Shown: positions 15,813 to 24,420 of the stretch, one piece after another
Position numbering within the stretch: the first letter of the stretch is position 1
Layout: each line of letters begins with the position of its first letter
Assembly (NCBI GenBank): GCA_023663615.1
Contig: JAMPHA010000030.1
Location: 1 to 28,863 of the forward strand
Length of the DNA: 28,863 bases
Direction: 5' to 3'
Origin: DLAJ01 sp023663615
GTDB lineage: Bacteria > Bacillota > Clostridia > Lachnospirales > Lachnospiraceae
Program-made: the position numbers and the translations under genes
The notes under the pieces: generated by a model
The model's input: only the letters and a program-made list of their open reading frames with translations
Databases searched by the model: none
What the model was told of the DNA's origin: nothing

Positions 15813-16598
15813 GTGAAAATCATCGTTTGTATTAAACAGGTTCCGGATACCAAGGGCGGCGTAAAGTTCAATCCGGACGGAACACTTGACAGAGGTGCAA
15901 TGCTTGCCATCATGAATCCCGATGACAAGGCAGGATTAGAGGCGGCTCTCCGCTTAAAAGATCAGTATGGTGCAGAAGTAACGGTATTGACGATGGGACT
16001 TCCCAAGGCGGCGGACGTACTTCGCGAGGCGATTGCGATGGGTGCGGACAAGGGCATCCTTGTAACGGACAGAGTATTGGGCGGTGCCGACACATGGGCT
16101 ACCTCCACAACGATCGCAGGCGCGATCAGAAATCTTGAGTATGACCTGATTATTACGGGGCGTCAGGCGATCGACGGCGATACCGCACAGGTGGGACCGC
16201 AGATCGCGGAGCACCTTGGTATTCCTGTTATTTCTTATGCGCAGGCAATCACGGTTGACGGCAATAAAGTGACGGTTCAGCGTCAGTATGATGACAGATA
16301 CCATATTTTGGAGGCGCAGATGCCGTGTCTGATTACCGCATTGTCTGAGTTAAACGAGCCGCGTTACATGACTCCGGGCGGCATCTTTGATGCGTGTGCG
16401 GCAGAGATTACGACATGGGGCAGGGCGGACTTAAAGGATGTGGACGATTCCAACCTTGGTCTTGCAGGCTCCCCGACCAAGATCGCAAAGGCATCCGATA
16501 AGGTGCGCAAGGGTGCGGGCGAAAAGGTTGTTCCCGATTCACCGGAAGAGGCAGTCAGCTACATTGTAGGCAAGCTTCAGGAGAAGCATGTGATCTAA
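15813..16598 (+). CDS. etfB: Electron transfer flavoprotein beta subunit
   Basis: A 261-residue ETF beta subunit (KIIVCIKQVPDTKGGVKFNPDGTL at the start, DLIITGRQAIDGDTAQVGPQ in the middle). The start codon is GTG at 15813, set by a perfect AGGAGGT (15798-15804) overlapping the bcd stop. This subunit binds the second flavin or nucleotide and docks on EtfA. With bcd it supplies the bifurcating electron path. Confidence 0.95.
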   Translation: MKIIVCIKQVPDTKGGVKFNPDGTLDRGAMLAIMNPDDKAGLEAALRLKDQYGAEVTVLTMGLPKAADVLREAIAMGADKGILVTDRVLGGADTWATSTTIAGAIRNLEYDLIITGRQAIDGDTAQVGPQIAEHLGIPVISYAQAITVDGNKVTVQRQYDDRYHILEAQMPCLITALSELNEPRYMTPGGIFDACAAEITTWGRADLKDVDDSNLGLAGSPTKIAKASDKVRKGAGEKVVPDSPEEAVSYIVGKLQEKHVI

Positions 16599-16643
16599 TA
16601 TGGGGTTATTGTTTAACAGCGAGAAAGGAGTAAGGGTATAACC

Positions 16644-17693
16644 ATGAATTTAGAAGAATATAAGGGCGTATATGTATTTGCGCAGCAGGTTGACAATGAG
16701 ATCAGCAGCATTGCATTCGAGCTGCTTGGGAAAGCAAAACAGCTTGCAGGCGATCTGAAAGAAGAAGTAACGGCAGTTCTGCTTGGTTCCGACATTAAGA
16801 ATCTGGCGGATCAGCTTGCAGAGTATGGCGCGGACAAGGTCATTGTTGTGGATGATCCCGAATTAAAGGACTACAGAACGGAGCCGTACGCACATGCGCT
16901 TGCCGCAGTCATCAACAAATATAAACCGGAGATCATGCTCGTCGGTGCAACGGCGATCGGACGTGACTTGGGACCGACCGTGTCCGCAAGGGTGGCGACC
17001 GGTTTAACGGCGGACTGCACGCAGCTTGACATCGGTGATTTCCCGCTTGTTGCCGTTCCGGGCAAGGAGTCGGAGCAGAAGCATAATCAGCTTCTTATGA
17101 CGCGTCCGGCGTTCGGCGGCAACACGATCGCGACGATCGCATGTCCGAACAACCGTCCGCAGATGGCGACGGTCCGTCCCGGCGTGATGCAGAAGATCGA
17201 GCCGGTCAAGGGTGCAAAGGCAGTCGTGGAGGAGTTTAATCCGGGCTTCACGCCGAACAACCGCTATGTGACGATTAAGGATGTGGTAAAGGCAGTCACC
17301 GATACGGTTGACATTATGGATGCCAAGATTTTGGTATCCGGCGGCCGTGGTGTCGGAACACCGGAGAACTTCAAGATTTTGGAAGAGCTTGCGGCAGTGC
17401 TTGGCGGTACGGTATCCTGCTCCCGTGCGGTTGTGGATGCAGGCTGGAAGCCGAAGGATTTACAGGTCGGACAGACCGGAAAGACCGTTCGCCCGCATGT
17501 TTATTTTGCGATCGGCATTTCCGGCGCGATCCAGCATGTAGCGGGTATGGAGGAGTCCGATATTATCGTGGCGATCAATAAGGATGAGGATGCGCCGATC
17601 TTTGACGTGGCTGACTATGGTATTGTCGGCGACTTAAACAAGATCGTTCCGCAGCTCGCCGAGAGCTTAAAGGCGGCGATCGCAGCGAAATAA
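16644..17693 (+). CDS. etfA: Electron transfer flavoprotein alpha subunit
   Basis: A 349-residue ETF alpha subunit. The N-terminal half (YVFAQQVDNEISSIAFELLGKA) is the ETF alpha/beta fold. The C-terminal FAD-binding half has the typical GGRGVGTPENF, SCSRAVVDAGW, QVGQTGKTVRP and YFAIGISGAIQH motifs, ending in INKDEDAPIFDVADYGIVGDL. AAAGGAGTAAGGG lies upstream of the ATG. It is the last gene of the operon. The terminal enzyme of butyrate formation (CoA-transferase or butyrate kinase) is not in the window. Confidence 0.95.
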   Translation: MNLEEYKGVYVFAQQVDNEISSIAFELLGKAKQLAGDLKEEVTAVLLGSDIKNLADQLAEYGADKVIVVDDPELKDYRTEPYAHALAAVINKYKPEIMLVGATAIGRDLGPTVSARVATGLTADCTQLDIGDFPLVAVPGKESEQKHNQLLMTRPAFGGNTIATIACPNNRPQMATVRPGVMQKIEPVKGAKAVVEEFNPGFTPNNRYVTIKDVVKAVTDTVDIMDAKILVSGGRGVGTPENFKILEELAAVLGGTVSCSRAVVDAGWKPKDLQVGQTGKTVRPHVYFAIGISGAIQHVAGMEESDIIVAINKDEDAPIFDVADYGIVGDLNKIVPQLAESLKAAIAAK

Positions 17694-17705
17694 ACGCGGA
17701 GAAAG

Positions 17706-17747
17706 AGGGTGGGAATGCCGAATATTCAGCAGTTCCCACCCTTTGTT
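17706..17747 (+). terminator. Terminator of the butyrate operon
   Basis: AGGGTGGGAA (17706-17715) pairs perfectly with TTCCCACCCT (17733-17742), followed by TTGTT. The loop contains a small inner stem. It lies 12 bases after the etfA stop. Confidence 0.82.
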
Positions 17748-17832
17748 CTGTTAAAGAGCAAAGAGCCGATCCGGTAAAAGATCGGAAATATAGAGTAAAG
17801 TAATGACACTGGAGCATATGGTGAATATGCCC

Positions 17833-18027
17833 TTATTTTTTCAGCAGTTGATCGACCTCGTCTAAACTGATTTCTGTCTGTTCCTGTTTTTCTTTTGTAT
17901 AGTCGCCGTACCCGGTGTCATACTGCTGTATAAATTTTACCATACCTACAGGTCCTAATGTTTCCTGCAATGCTTTTATGCCGGCGTTTCTGATTTCTGT
18001 CGGCGTATTCAAGTTCACATTTAACAT
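17833..18027 (-). CDS. Small antitoxin-like partner of the PIN protein
   Basis: A 64-residue protein, MLNVNLNTPTEIRNAGIKAL, ending EISLDEVDQLLKK. Its ATG touches the stop of the PIN gene (TAGATG), and its ribosome binding site GGAGGTGAT lies within the last codons of that gene. Translation is therefore coupled. I know of no precise family. The C-terminal acidic-hydrophobic helix is a plausible toxin-binding tail, as in many PIN-domain antitoxins. The N-terminal NLNTPTEIRNAGIKALQETLG resembles a short DNA-binding or dimerising helix region. Confidence 0.65.
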   Translation of the reverse strand: MLNVNLNTPTEIRNAGIKALQETLGPVGMVKFIQQYDTGYGDYTKEKQEQTEISLDEVDQLLKK

Positions 18028-18465
18028 CTAAATCACCTCCCAAGCAAATCGAAGCGGGTTGAGCACCCGCGTTTTCAGCGCTAATTTTTCTGCCATTTTT
18101 TCCAATTTGTCATCCGTAGTGAGCAGCACATCAGCCCCTGCTTCTTCCGCAGATGCAATGTGCAGGCTGTCAAAGGTACGTATTTTTGAAATGGATAAAA
18201 TATCGGCGGAACGGTTCTTGATTTTTTCCGTATAGGGAATCCGCAAAGCAACAGATTGATATAGCGCAATCACTTTTTGCTTTTTATTTTCGTCCGGCAT
18301 ACGGTATATCTCCAGCTCCAAAATCTCACTTCCGGCGATCAGGACTTTGTTTAACAGTCCCATATTCAGAATGGTTAAAATGGCTTCGCTTTCTAAATGA
18401 ATTCTTTCCTGCGTCTGGTCGTCGAAGGGTCTGTTATAACAACAGTTATCCAGATAGATCGTCAT
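18028..18465 (-). CDS. PIN-domain protein, likely VapC-like toxin
   Basis: A 145-residue PIN-domain protein with the expected four-acid pattern: D6 (IYLDNCC), a central Glu among E47-E52 (SEILELE), D99 (RTFDSLH) and D118 or D119 (TTDDK). In VapC-type toxins these bind Mg2+ and cut tRNA or other RNA. It reads on the - strand from its own promoter (18503-18531) and comes before the partner gene, the reverse of most vapBC operons. The N-terminal MTIYLDNCCYNRPFDD with two Cys is characteristic of a subgroup of stand-alone PIN proteins in Clostridia and archaea. Toxicity is inferred. Confidence 0.8.
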   Translation of the reverse strand: MTIYLDNCCYNRPFDDQTQERIHLESEAILTILNMGLLNKVLIAGSEILELEIYRMPDENKKQKVIALYQSVALRIPYTEKIKNRSADILSISKIRTFDSLHIASAEEAGADVLLTTDDKLEKMAEKLALKTRVLNPLRFAWEVI

Positions 18466-18502
18466 TTGCGAAATTTACCCCGCTTTTCTTGTTTTTTATT
18501 AC

Positions 18503-18531
18503 ATTGTACTTGATTCTGAATATTTATTCAA
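18503..18531 (-). promoter_or_regulatory. Minus-strand promoter of the PIN module
   Basis: On the - strand TTGAAT (18531-18526) and TACAAT (18508-18503) are 17 bases apart, about 40 bases ahead of the PIN start codon. A GCGGGG site precedes that ATG. Confidence 0.6.
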
Positions 18532-18627
18532 CATCCATTCGGATTCAGAAAGGGGGTGATGGGAGAAGATTGTTTGGAAGATGAAAGATTTTTCAAGTGG
18601 CAGCAGCAAACAGTGAATCAAAAAAAG

Positions 18628-18716
18628 TGGACATAGCGTGAAAGTTGAAATAGAATAGAAACAGAAATGGAAATAGAAACAGCTTATGCTGTGCGTAGTG
18701 TCATTTTGCAAAATGA
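18628..18716 (+). promoter_or_regulatory. Promoter and palindromic operator-like site before GH13
   Basis: TGGACA (18628-18633) and TAGAAT (18651-18656) are 17 bases apart. Downstream, 45-50 bases after the -10, is a perfect 16-bp palindrome, TCATTTTGCAAAATGA (18701-18716), ahead of the GH13 start at 18752. A palindrome in this place is a good candidate operator for a sugar-responsive repressor. It lacks the central CG of a classical LacI/CcpA site. Confidence 0.45.
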
Positions 18717-18751
18717 ATACAGTCATTTTTTGACGGAAAGGAAGTGTTATC

Positions 18752-20290
18752 ATGCCGAAGTGGTTGGAAGACGCCGTATTTTATGAGATTTACCCGCAGT
18801 CCTTTCGGGATACGAATGCCGACGGGATTGGCGATTTCAAGGGGATTTTGGAAAAACTGGACTATATTAAGGAACTTGGGTGCAATGCAATCTGGATGAA
18901 TCCGTGTTTTGCGTCGCCCTTTTTGGATGCCGGTTACGACGTTTCAGATTATTATACGGCGGCGCCGCGCTATGGGACAAACGAGGAATTGAAGCAGATT
19001 TTCGAGAAGGCGCACGAGCGTGACATGCATGTGATCCTCGATCTGGTTCCGGGACATACTTCGGTGGAGCATCCATGGTTCCGTGAGTCGATGAAAGCCG
19101 GAAAAAATGAATTTACCGACCGCTATATCTGGACGAACGACGTCTGGGAGGCGCCGGAGGGGCTGGGCAGTCTTAGGGGAATTTCGGAACGGGAAGGCGC
19201 CTGCGCCGTCAATTTCTTTTCCCACCAGCCCGCCTTAAATTATGGCTATTACAAACCGCAAAGACCGTGGCAGCAGCCGATGGACGCGCCCGGACCGCAG
19301 GCGACGGTTGCGGAAATGAAAAATATCATGCGTTTCTGGCTTCAGATGGGCTGCGACGGATTCCGCGTCGATATGGCGGGTTCGCTGGTAAAGGGGGACG
19401 AGGACGGAAAGGGTACGATCCGGCTCTGGCAGGATGTGCGCGCGTTCCTCGACCGGGAGTTCCCGGAAGCGGCGATCATTTCGGAATGGGGGGAGCCGGA
19501 TAAATCGCTGCTCGGCGGGTTTCATATGGATTTCCTGCTTCATTTTGGACCGTCCCATTACAATGATCTTTTCCGGTGCGGCGAGCCGTACTTTTCTTCG
19601 CGGGGAAAGGGCGACGCGTCCGCTTTTATCAGGAAGTACCGGGAGAACTACGCGAAGACGGAGAAAAAGGGACTGATCTGCATTCCGTCGGGCAATCACG
19701 ATATGGACCGCCTTGCGCGCACGCTGACGCAGGATGAGATGCGGATCGCATTTGCGTTCCTGCTCTCCATGCCGGGCGCGCCCTTCCTCTATTATGGGGA
19801 TGAGATCGGCATGCGGTATGTGGAGGGGCTTTCTTCCGTGGAGGGCGGATATAACCGGACAGGAGCGCGTTCGCCGATGCAGTGGGACGATACCGCGAAT
19901 GCGGGATTCAGCGCCGCCGCAAAAGAAAAACTTTATATTCCGATAGACGGGAGCGCGGACCGCCCGACCGTCAAGGCGCAGATGGCGGATGACAATTCTC
20001 TTTATCATGAGGTCCGGCGGCTCATTACGCTGCGGCGCGCGCATCCGGCGCTTTTGGCGAGCGGGGAGATTGCGTTTGCGGACGTTTCGGGGCAGGCGTA
20101 TCCGCTCGTGTATGTGCGGAGCTGTGAGAGCGAGAAAATCCTTGTCGTGCTGAATCCGTCGGGAAAAGAGCAGACGTTCTCCGATGCTTTTTTGCCGAAA
20201 AAAACAATCTATGCGATCGGCGGAGAGATCCGCTGTGCGGACGGCGTAATCACGGCGCCGCCTTGTCATGCGGGGTATTATCAGTTATAA
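18752..20290 (+). CDS. GH13 alpha-amylase family enzyme (alpha-glucosidase-like)
   Basis: A 512-residue intracellular glycoside hydrolase. It begins MPKWLEDAVFYEIYPQSFRD, typical of the GH13 oligo-1,6-glucosidase / trehalose synthase-related group. Conserved regions are DLVPGHTS (97-104), GFRVDMA with nucleophile D207, ISEWGE with acid/base E245, and SGNHDMDR with transition-state stabiliser D317. A C-terminal beta domain (about 430-512) completes the fold. No signal peptide is seen, so it acts on imported alpha-linked oligosaccharides. The DLVPGHTS variant (usual DLVxNHTS) leaves the subfamily and substrate open. GAAAGGAAGTG precedes the ATG. A GH2 gene follows, which suggests a sugar-use locus, though no transporter is present. 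Confidence 0.85.
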   Translation: MPKWLEDAVFYEIYPQSFRDTNADGIGDFKGILEKLDYIKELGCNAIWMNPCFASPFLDAGYDVSDYYTAAPRYGTNEELKQIFEKAHERDMHVILDLVPGHTSVEHPWFRESMKAGKNEFTDRYIWTNDVWEAPEGLGSLRGISEREGACAVNFFSHQPALNYGYYKPQRPWQQPMDAPGPQATVAEMKNIMRFWLQMGCDGFRVDMAGSLVKGDEDGKGTIRLWQDVRAFLDREFPEAAIISEWGEPDKSLLGGFHMDFLLHFGPSHYNDLFRCGEPYFSSRGKGDASAFIRKYRENYAKTEKKGLICIPSGNHDMDRLARTLTQDEMRIAFAFLLSMPGAPFLYYGDEIGMRYVEGLSSVEGGYNRTGARSPMQWDDTANAGFSAAAKEKLYIPIDGSADRPTVKAQMADDNSLYHEVRRLITLRRAHPALLASGEIAFADVSGQAYPLVYVRSCESEKILVVLNPSGKEQTFSDAFLPKKTIYAIGGEIRCADGVITAPPCHAGYYQL

Positions 20291-20372
20291 GGCGGGCGTT
20301 ACGGGGCTGTGGAGCGCGCCGGGCGCACTGACGTTTGTCGGTATTATCAGTTATAAGGCGGGCGTTACGGGG
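20274..20372 (+). repeat. 33-bp direct repeat at the end of the GH13 gene
   Basis: The 33 bases at 20274-20306, covering the last codons and stop of the GH13 gene, occur again without change at 20340-20372, an offset of 66. The bases after each copy (CCGGGCGCACTGACGTTTG and CCGGAAGCAGTTAGTGTG) also look related. This suggests a 66-bp tandem duplication whose second half has drifted. Confidence 0.85.
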
Positions 20373-20445
20373 AACCGGAAGCAGTTAGTGTGTTTGTGGA
20401 TGCGGCGGTATGGACGATTAGCAAAAGCGGATGGAGGGGCATAAA

Positions 20446-23400
20446 ATGCGGCGGTTATTCAATGACGGCTGGAGTTTTCGAAAAACAAAGACCGAGTGCA
20501 CGTTGGAAGAGGCTGTAAAGGGCGGGGGATGGGAGCGTGTCGATATTCCCCATGATTGGCTGATCTATCAGACGAAGGATTTATATGAGACGGGCACGGG
20601 CTGGTATCGGAAGAACCTTGTTGTGGAGGATACGGTGAAAACGCGGATTCTGCGTTTTGAAGGCGTCTACATGGATACGACGGTCTACGTCAACGGGGCG
20701 AAGGCGGGAGAGTGGAAGTACGGCTATTCGACGTTTGAAATAGAAATGACGGGGCTGCTTCGGGAGGGAGAAAACGAGCTTGTTGTGCGCGTCGATCACC
20801 GCGCGCCCAATTCGCGCTGGTATTCGGGCGCGGGGATTTATCGGAACTGCTATCTGCTGGAACATGAGGGTGCGTACCTCAAATCCGACAGCGTGTATTT
20901 TCATGCGGAGCATGTGGGACATGAGGAGCGTATGGAGCATGCAGAACATGTTTTGCAGGAAGGGAATGCAGAGAATGCAGAACATGCTCTGCATGGCGGG
21001 AAACATTGGGATATAAGACTTACCTGTGAAGCGGCGGCAGGCGTGCAGAGCGCGGCGGGTGCGCGGAAGGCGGAAAGCGAAACACCGGAAACCATGCGGG
21101 ATGCCTGCGGTGCGTCGGGGACTGCGCCAAATGCATGCGGCGCGCTTTCCGTGCGCTATACCGCAAGCGACGGCGCGGGAAAGATTCTTTTTTCCGTAGA
21201 GGGAAAGCCGGACGAGGAGACGCGCGTTTCCGTGGAGGATCCGGCGCTGTGGGACATAGAGAATCCGCAGTTATACACGCTGGAGACGGTTCTTTTTTGC
21301 GGCGGCAGGAAGGCGGATGTGCAGCGCTGCCGCATCGGTTTCCGCACGATTGCTTTTTTACCGGACAGCGGATTCTGGCTGAACGGAAAGCGGGTGAAGA
21401 TCAAGGGTGTCTGTCTGCACCACGATCTGGGCGCGCTCGGCGCGGCGGTGAACCGGACGGCGTTAAGACGGCAGCTTTTGTCCATGAAGGAAATGGGCGC
21501 GAATGCCGTGCGGACGTCCCACAACATGCCCGCAGTCGAGTTTATGGAACTTTGTGATGAGCTAGGGATTCTTGTGGACAGCGAGGCGTTTGATATGTGG
21601 GAGCTGCAGAAAACGCCGTATGATTATGCGCGCTTCTTTCCTGAACATTGTTCAAAAGATGTGGCGAGCTGGGTCCGGCGCGATCGGAATCACCCTTCGG
21701 TTATCATGTGGAGCATCGGGAATGAGATTTACGACACGCATGTGTCCGAGCGCGGCGAGGAAGTGACGAAGGCGCTCTGCGCCGAGGTAAAAAAGCACGA
21801 TGCATGGCATAATGCCTGCACGACCATCGGATCGAATTATATTGCGTGGGAAGGCGCGCAGCGCTGTGCGAGGCATATTGAGCTTGTGGGCTACAATTAC
21901 GGGGAGAGGCTCTACGAGGAGCATCATGAGCGCTTTCCGGAATGGTGTATTTATGGCAGTGAGACGGCGGCGCGCGTGCAGAGCAGGGGCATTTATCATT
22001 TCCCGAAATCGGCGGCGTATATCACGCATGACGATCTGCAATGTTCTTCTTTGGAAAACTGCCGCGCGGGCGTGTCGGAGCGCACGGCGCAGACGTCGAT
22101 CATCGCCGATCGGGATACGCCGTTCTGCGCAGGACAGTTTATTTGGACGGGCAGTGATTATATCGGGGAGCCGAGTCCCTATGCCACCAAAAATTCTTAT
22201 TATGGGCAGATTGACACGGCAGGCTTTCGCAAAGATGGCTATTATCTGTATCAGGCGGCGTGGACGGATAAGCCCGTGCTTCATATTCTGCCGTATTGGG
22301 ATTTTAACGACGGACAACTGATTGACGTGATGGTCTACACGAACCAGCCCTGCGCAGAGTTGTTTTTGAACGGGGAATCTTTGGGGAAAAAGAGCATTGG
22401 CACGGGCTACAGCGCGGACTGGCAGGTGCCCTACGAAAAGGGCGTACTCCGCGCGGCGGCATACGATGAAAACGGTGCGGTGGCAGCGGAGGATGAAACT
22501 GTCTCTTTTTCGGATACGGCGCGCCTTTGCTTAACGCCGGATAAAGAGCGGATGCGGGCGGACGGGGAGGATTTGATTTTTTTGACGATCTCTGCGCAGG
22601 ATGCGGACGGGGTGTTTGTCGCAAATGCGAAAAACCGCGTCGATGTCGCAGTGAGCGGGGCGGGAAGGCTTGTGGGTTTAGACAGCGGCGACAGCACGGA
22701 TTACGATGAATATAAGGGAACCTCCAAGCGGCTGTTTAGCGGAAAATTGCTTGCCATCATTGCGGGAAAGCGTGAAGGCGGGGAGATTTTCGTGCGTGTG
22801 ACCTCGCCGGGACTTCCCGACGCGGAACGGACGTTGTTTGCGGAGCGGGCGGCGATGCCGGTAGGTGCGAGCGACGCGTTTACGGAGAATTTGCCGGGTG
22901 CCGGAGCAGAGAATGGGTTGGATGTCGGAACGAAGAATCAGTCGGATGCCGGGGCAGAGGCGAAACGGGCAAAAGATATACCCATCCGCAAGATTGAGCT
23001 GACCGCGCACAGACAGAACTTTGATGCGGCGCATTTGGAAACGGTGGTGGAGGCGGTCGTGTACCCGCCGGAAGCGATATATGGGATTGAATGGGCGGCG
23101 GTCACGCAGACCGGCGTGGAAACGAATATCGCCAAAGTGACGGCGCTTGAGACGGACTGCACGGCGCAGGCAGGCGGTGCGAAGCAGGCAAAGCAGGCAG
23201 GCTGTACGGATATGCCGGACGGAGAACGATGCGGCACAAAGCCGGCGGAGGGCTGTGCCGGAGACAGTGTCGTGCCGGCGGAGGGAGCAGGAGACGGCAA
23301 CCGTGCGCTTGTGCGCGTGTGCGGGGACGGCGCGTTCCGTCTGCGCTGCTACAGCAGGAACGGGAAGCCTGCGCCCGACGTGATCTCGGAGCTGGAAATG

Positions 23401-24198
23401 ACGGTGACGGGACTTGGCAGCGCGGTCATTGATCCGTACGGTGCGCTTGTCAAGGGCAGCCTTTATAATATGAGCATGGAAACCTTGGACGAGGTATCCG
23501 AGGGCGGCGTGAAAGCCGGAGAGAGCAGACGGCGCGTGGTCGGCTTCCGCAATGTTTCTTTCGGCAGGGCGGGTTCCGACCGTTTCCTCATTCAGGTCAT
23601 TCACTGGCACAGCAATGCGCCGTTTTCTTTCTCCTTATGGAGCGGTATGCCGGATGCGGACGGTTCCGAAAAGCTCGGCGACTTCACGTATCAGGCGGAT
23701 TTCGTATGGCAGACCTACATCCCGAACAGCTACCGGCTTGCACGGAAATTGACGGGGACGAAGGATCTTTGTTTCGTATTCGAGGCGACGGAGCAGCGGG
23801 TGTATTTCGGCGGATTTCAGTTTGAGGGCGTGGAGGAGGCGTACGCGGAAATTGACGCATGCGAATACTCCGGGATCCGTGGGGATCAGTATACCGTGGA
23901 GGAGCGTGCCGTCCGTCATATCGGAAATAATGTGTTCCTGGAGTTTGACGGGCTTGATTTTGTAAGAGGAGCCGCAAGCGTGACGATCAAGGGAGACACG
24001 CATCACGCCCACGATTCCGTGCATATGCGCGTGGTCGGAGAATGGGGAGAGCAAAAAGAAATTTTGGAATTTTCCCGCAGAGGGGAAGATACGGAGCACA
24101 CATTCCCGATCAAGGTTCCCGCGGGCAGAGCGGACGTGAAATTTGACTTTCTGCCAGGCTGCGATTTTGACCTTGTAAGCTTCCGGTTCGAGGCGTAA
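20446..24198 (+). CDS. Large GH2 glycoside hydrolase with low-complexity inserts
   Basis: A 1250-residue GH2 (beta-galactosidase-type) enzyme without a signal peptide. ATG 20446 is set by GGAGGGG 7 bases upstream; ATG 20431 lies within that site. The sugar-binding domain starts RRLFNDGWSFRK and includes HDWLI and SRWYSGAGIYRN (about residues 1-140). The TIM barrel carries acid/base E427 (MWSIGNEIYD) and nucleophile E506 (IYGSETAAR). A DUF4982-like domain (about 605-685), an Ig-like domain (about 690-790) and a C-terminal carbohydrate-binding-like beta domain (about 1000-1250) follow. Four inserts break the usual fold: a His/Glu-rich one (about 153-187), a Cys/Ala-rich one (about 200-228), a Gly/Ala/Asn one (about 805-845) and another Cys/Ala/Gly one (about 904-955). 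The substrate is probably a beta-galactoside, unproven. Confidence 0.85.
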   Translation: MRRLFNDGWSFRKTKTECTLEEAVKGGGWERVDIPHDWLIYQTKDLYETGTGWYRKNLVVEDTVKTRILRFEGVYMDTTVYVNGAKAGEWKYGYSTFEIEMTGLLREGENELVVRVDHRAPNSRWYSGAGIYRNCYLLEHEGAYLKSDSVYFHAEHVGHEERMEHAEHVLQEGNAENAEHALHGGKHWDIRLTCEAAAGVQSAAGARKAESETPETMRDACGASGTAPNACGALSVRYTASDGAGKILFSVEGKPDEETRVSVEDPALWDIENPQLYTLETVLFCGGRKADVQRCRIGFRTIAFLPDSGFWLNGKRVKIKGVCLHHDLGALGAAVNRTALRRQLLSMKEMGANAVRTSHNMPAVEFMELCDELGILVDSEAFDMWELQKTPYDYARFFPEHCSKDVASWVRRDRNHPSVIMWSIGNEIYDTHVSERGEEVTKALCAEVKKHDAWHNACTTIGSNYIAWEGAQRCARHIELVGYNYGERLYEEHHERFPEWCIYGSETAARVQSRGIYHFPKSAAYITHDDLQCSSLENCRAGVSERTAQTSIIADRDTPFCAGQFIWTGSDYIGEPSPYATKNSYYGQIDTAGFRKDGYYLYQAAWTDKPVLHILPYWDFNDGQLIDVMVYTNQPCAELFLNGESLGKKSIGTGYSADWQVPYEKGVLRAAAYDENGAVAAEDETVSFSDTARLCLTPDKERMRADGEDLIFLTISAQDADGVFVANAKNRVDVAVSGAGRLVGLDSGDSTDYDEYKGTSKRLFSGKLLAIIAGKREGGEIFVRVTSPGLPDAERTLFAERAAMPVGASDAFTENLPGAGAENGLDVGTKNQSDAGAEAKRAKDIPIRKIELTAHRQNFDAAHLETVVEAVVYPPEAIYGIEWAAVTQTGVETNIAKVTALETDCTAQAGGAKQAKQAGCTDMPDGERCGTKPAEGCAGDSVVPAEGAGDGNRALVRVCGDGAFRLRCYSRNGKPAPDVISELEMTVTGLGSAVIDPYGALVKGSLYNMSMETLDEVSEGGVKAGESRRRVVGFRNVSFGRAGSDRFLIQVIHWHSNAPFSFSLWSGMPDADGSEKLGDFTYQADFVWQTYIPNSYRLARKLTGTKDLCFVFEATEQRVYFGGFQFEGVEEAYAEIDACEYSGIRGDQYTVEERAVRHIGNNVFLEFDGLDFVRGAASVTIKGDTHHAHDSVHMRVVGEWGEQKEILEFSRRGEDTEHTFPIKVPAGRADVKFDFLPGCDFDLVSFRFEA

Positions 24199-24222
24199 AA
24201 AGGAGGAAACCATTCCTATCAT

Positions 24223-24321
24223 TGCATTCCCATCATTGCCATGACGGCAAACGCGATGGAGGAGGACAAGGAAGCTGCGTTGAAGAACGGCATGAATGTA
24301 ATAGCAGAAAATATGCAATAA
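24223..24321 (+). pseudogene. Remnant of a receiver (REC) domain
   Basis: In the frame that ends at TAA 24319-24321, bases 24226-24318 read IPIIAMTANAMEEDKEAALK and on to ENMQ. This is the beta-5 and alpha-5 signature at the end of CheY-like receiver domains in hybrid sensor kinases (PIIAMTANAFxxDxxxALxxGM). Nothing of the rest of such a gene is present upstream. The immediately preceding bases show a 14-bp imperfect tandem repeat (ATTCCTATCATTGC then ATTCCCATCATTGC). It is probably the tail of a deleted regulator that left its own terminator behind. Confidence 0.75.
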
Positions 24322-24369
24322 AAAGAAGTCATACAAGTTTCCATTGAGAAACGGTATGGCTTCTTTTTT
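24320..24369 (+). terminator. Terminator after the receiver-domain remnant
   Basis: AAAAAGAAGTCATAC (24320-24334) pairs with GTATGGCTTCTTTTTT (24354-24369), including one G-T pair. The loop is about 19 bases and the 3' side ends in a run of six T. It may also end GH2 transcripts. Confidence 0.75.
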
Positions 24370-24420
24370 GTCTTCTTTTATTGACATGCTTAATATTAAA
24401 GGAATCCGAAAATGAAAAAT

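Noticed and set aside
22678..23610. Minus-strand frame of 310 codons inside the GH2 gene, and similar ones at 19235-20269 and 23635-24579
   Set aside because: All are antisense to GH13/GH2 coding sequence, lack starts with ribosome binding sites, and have Arg/His/Ala-rich compositions typical of GC-biased shadows.
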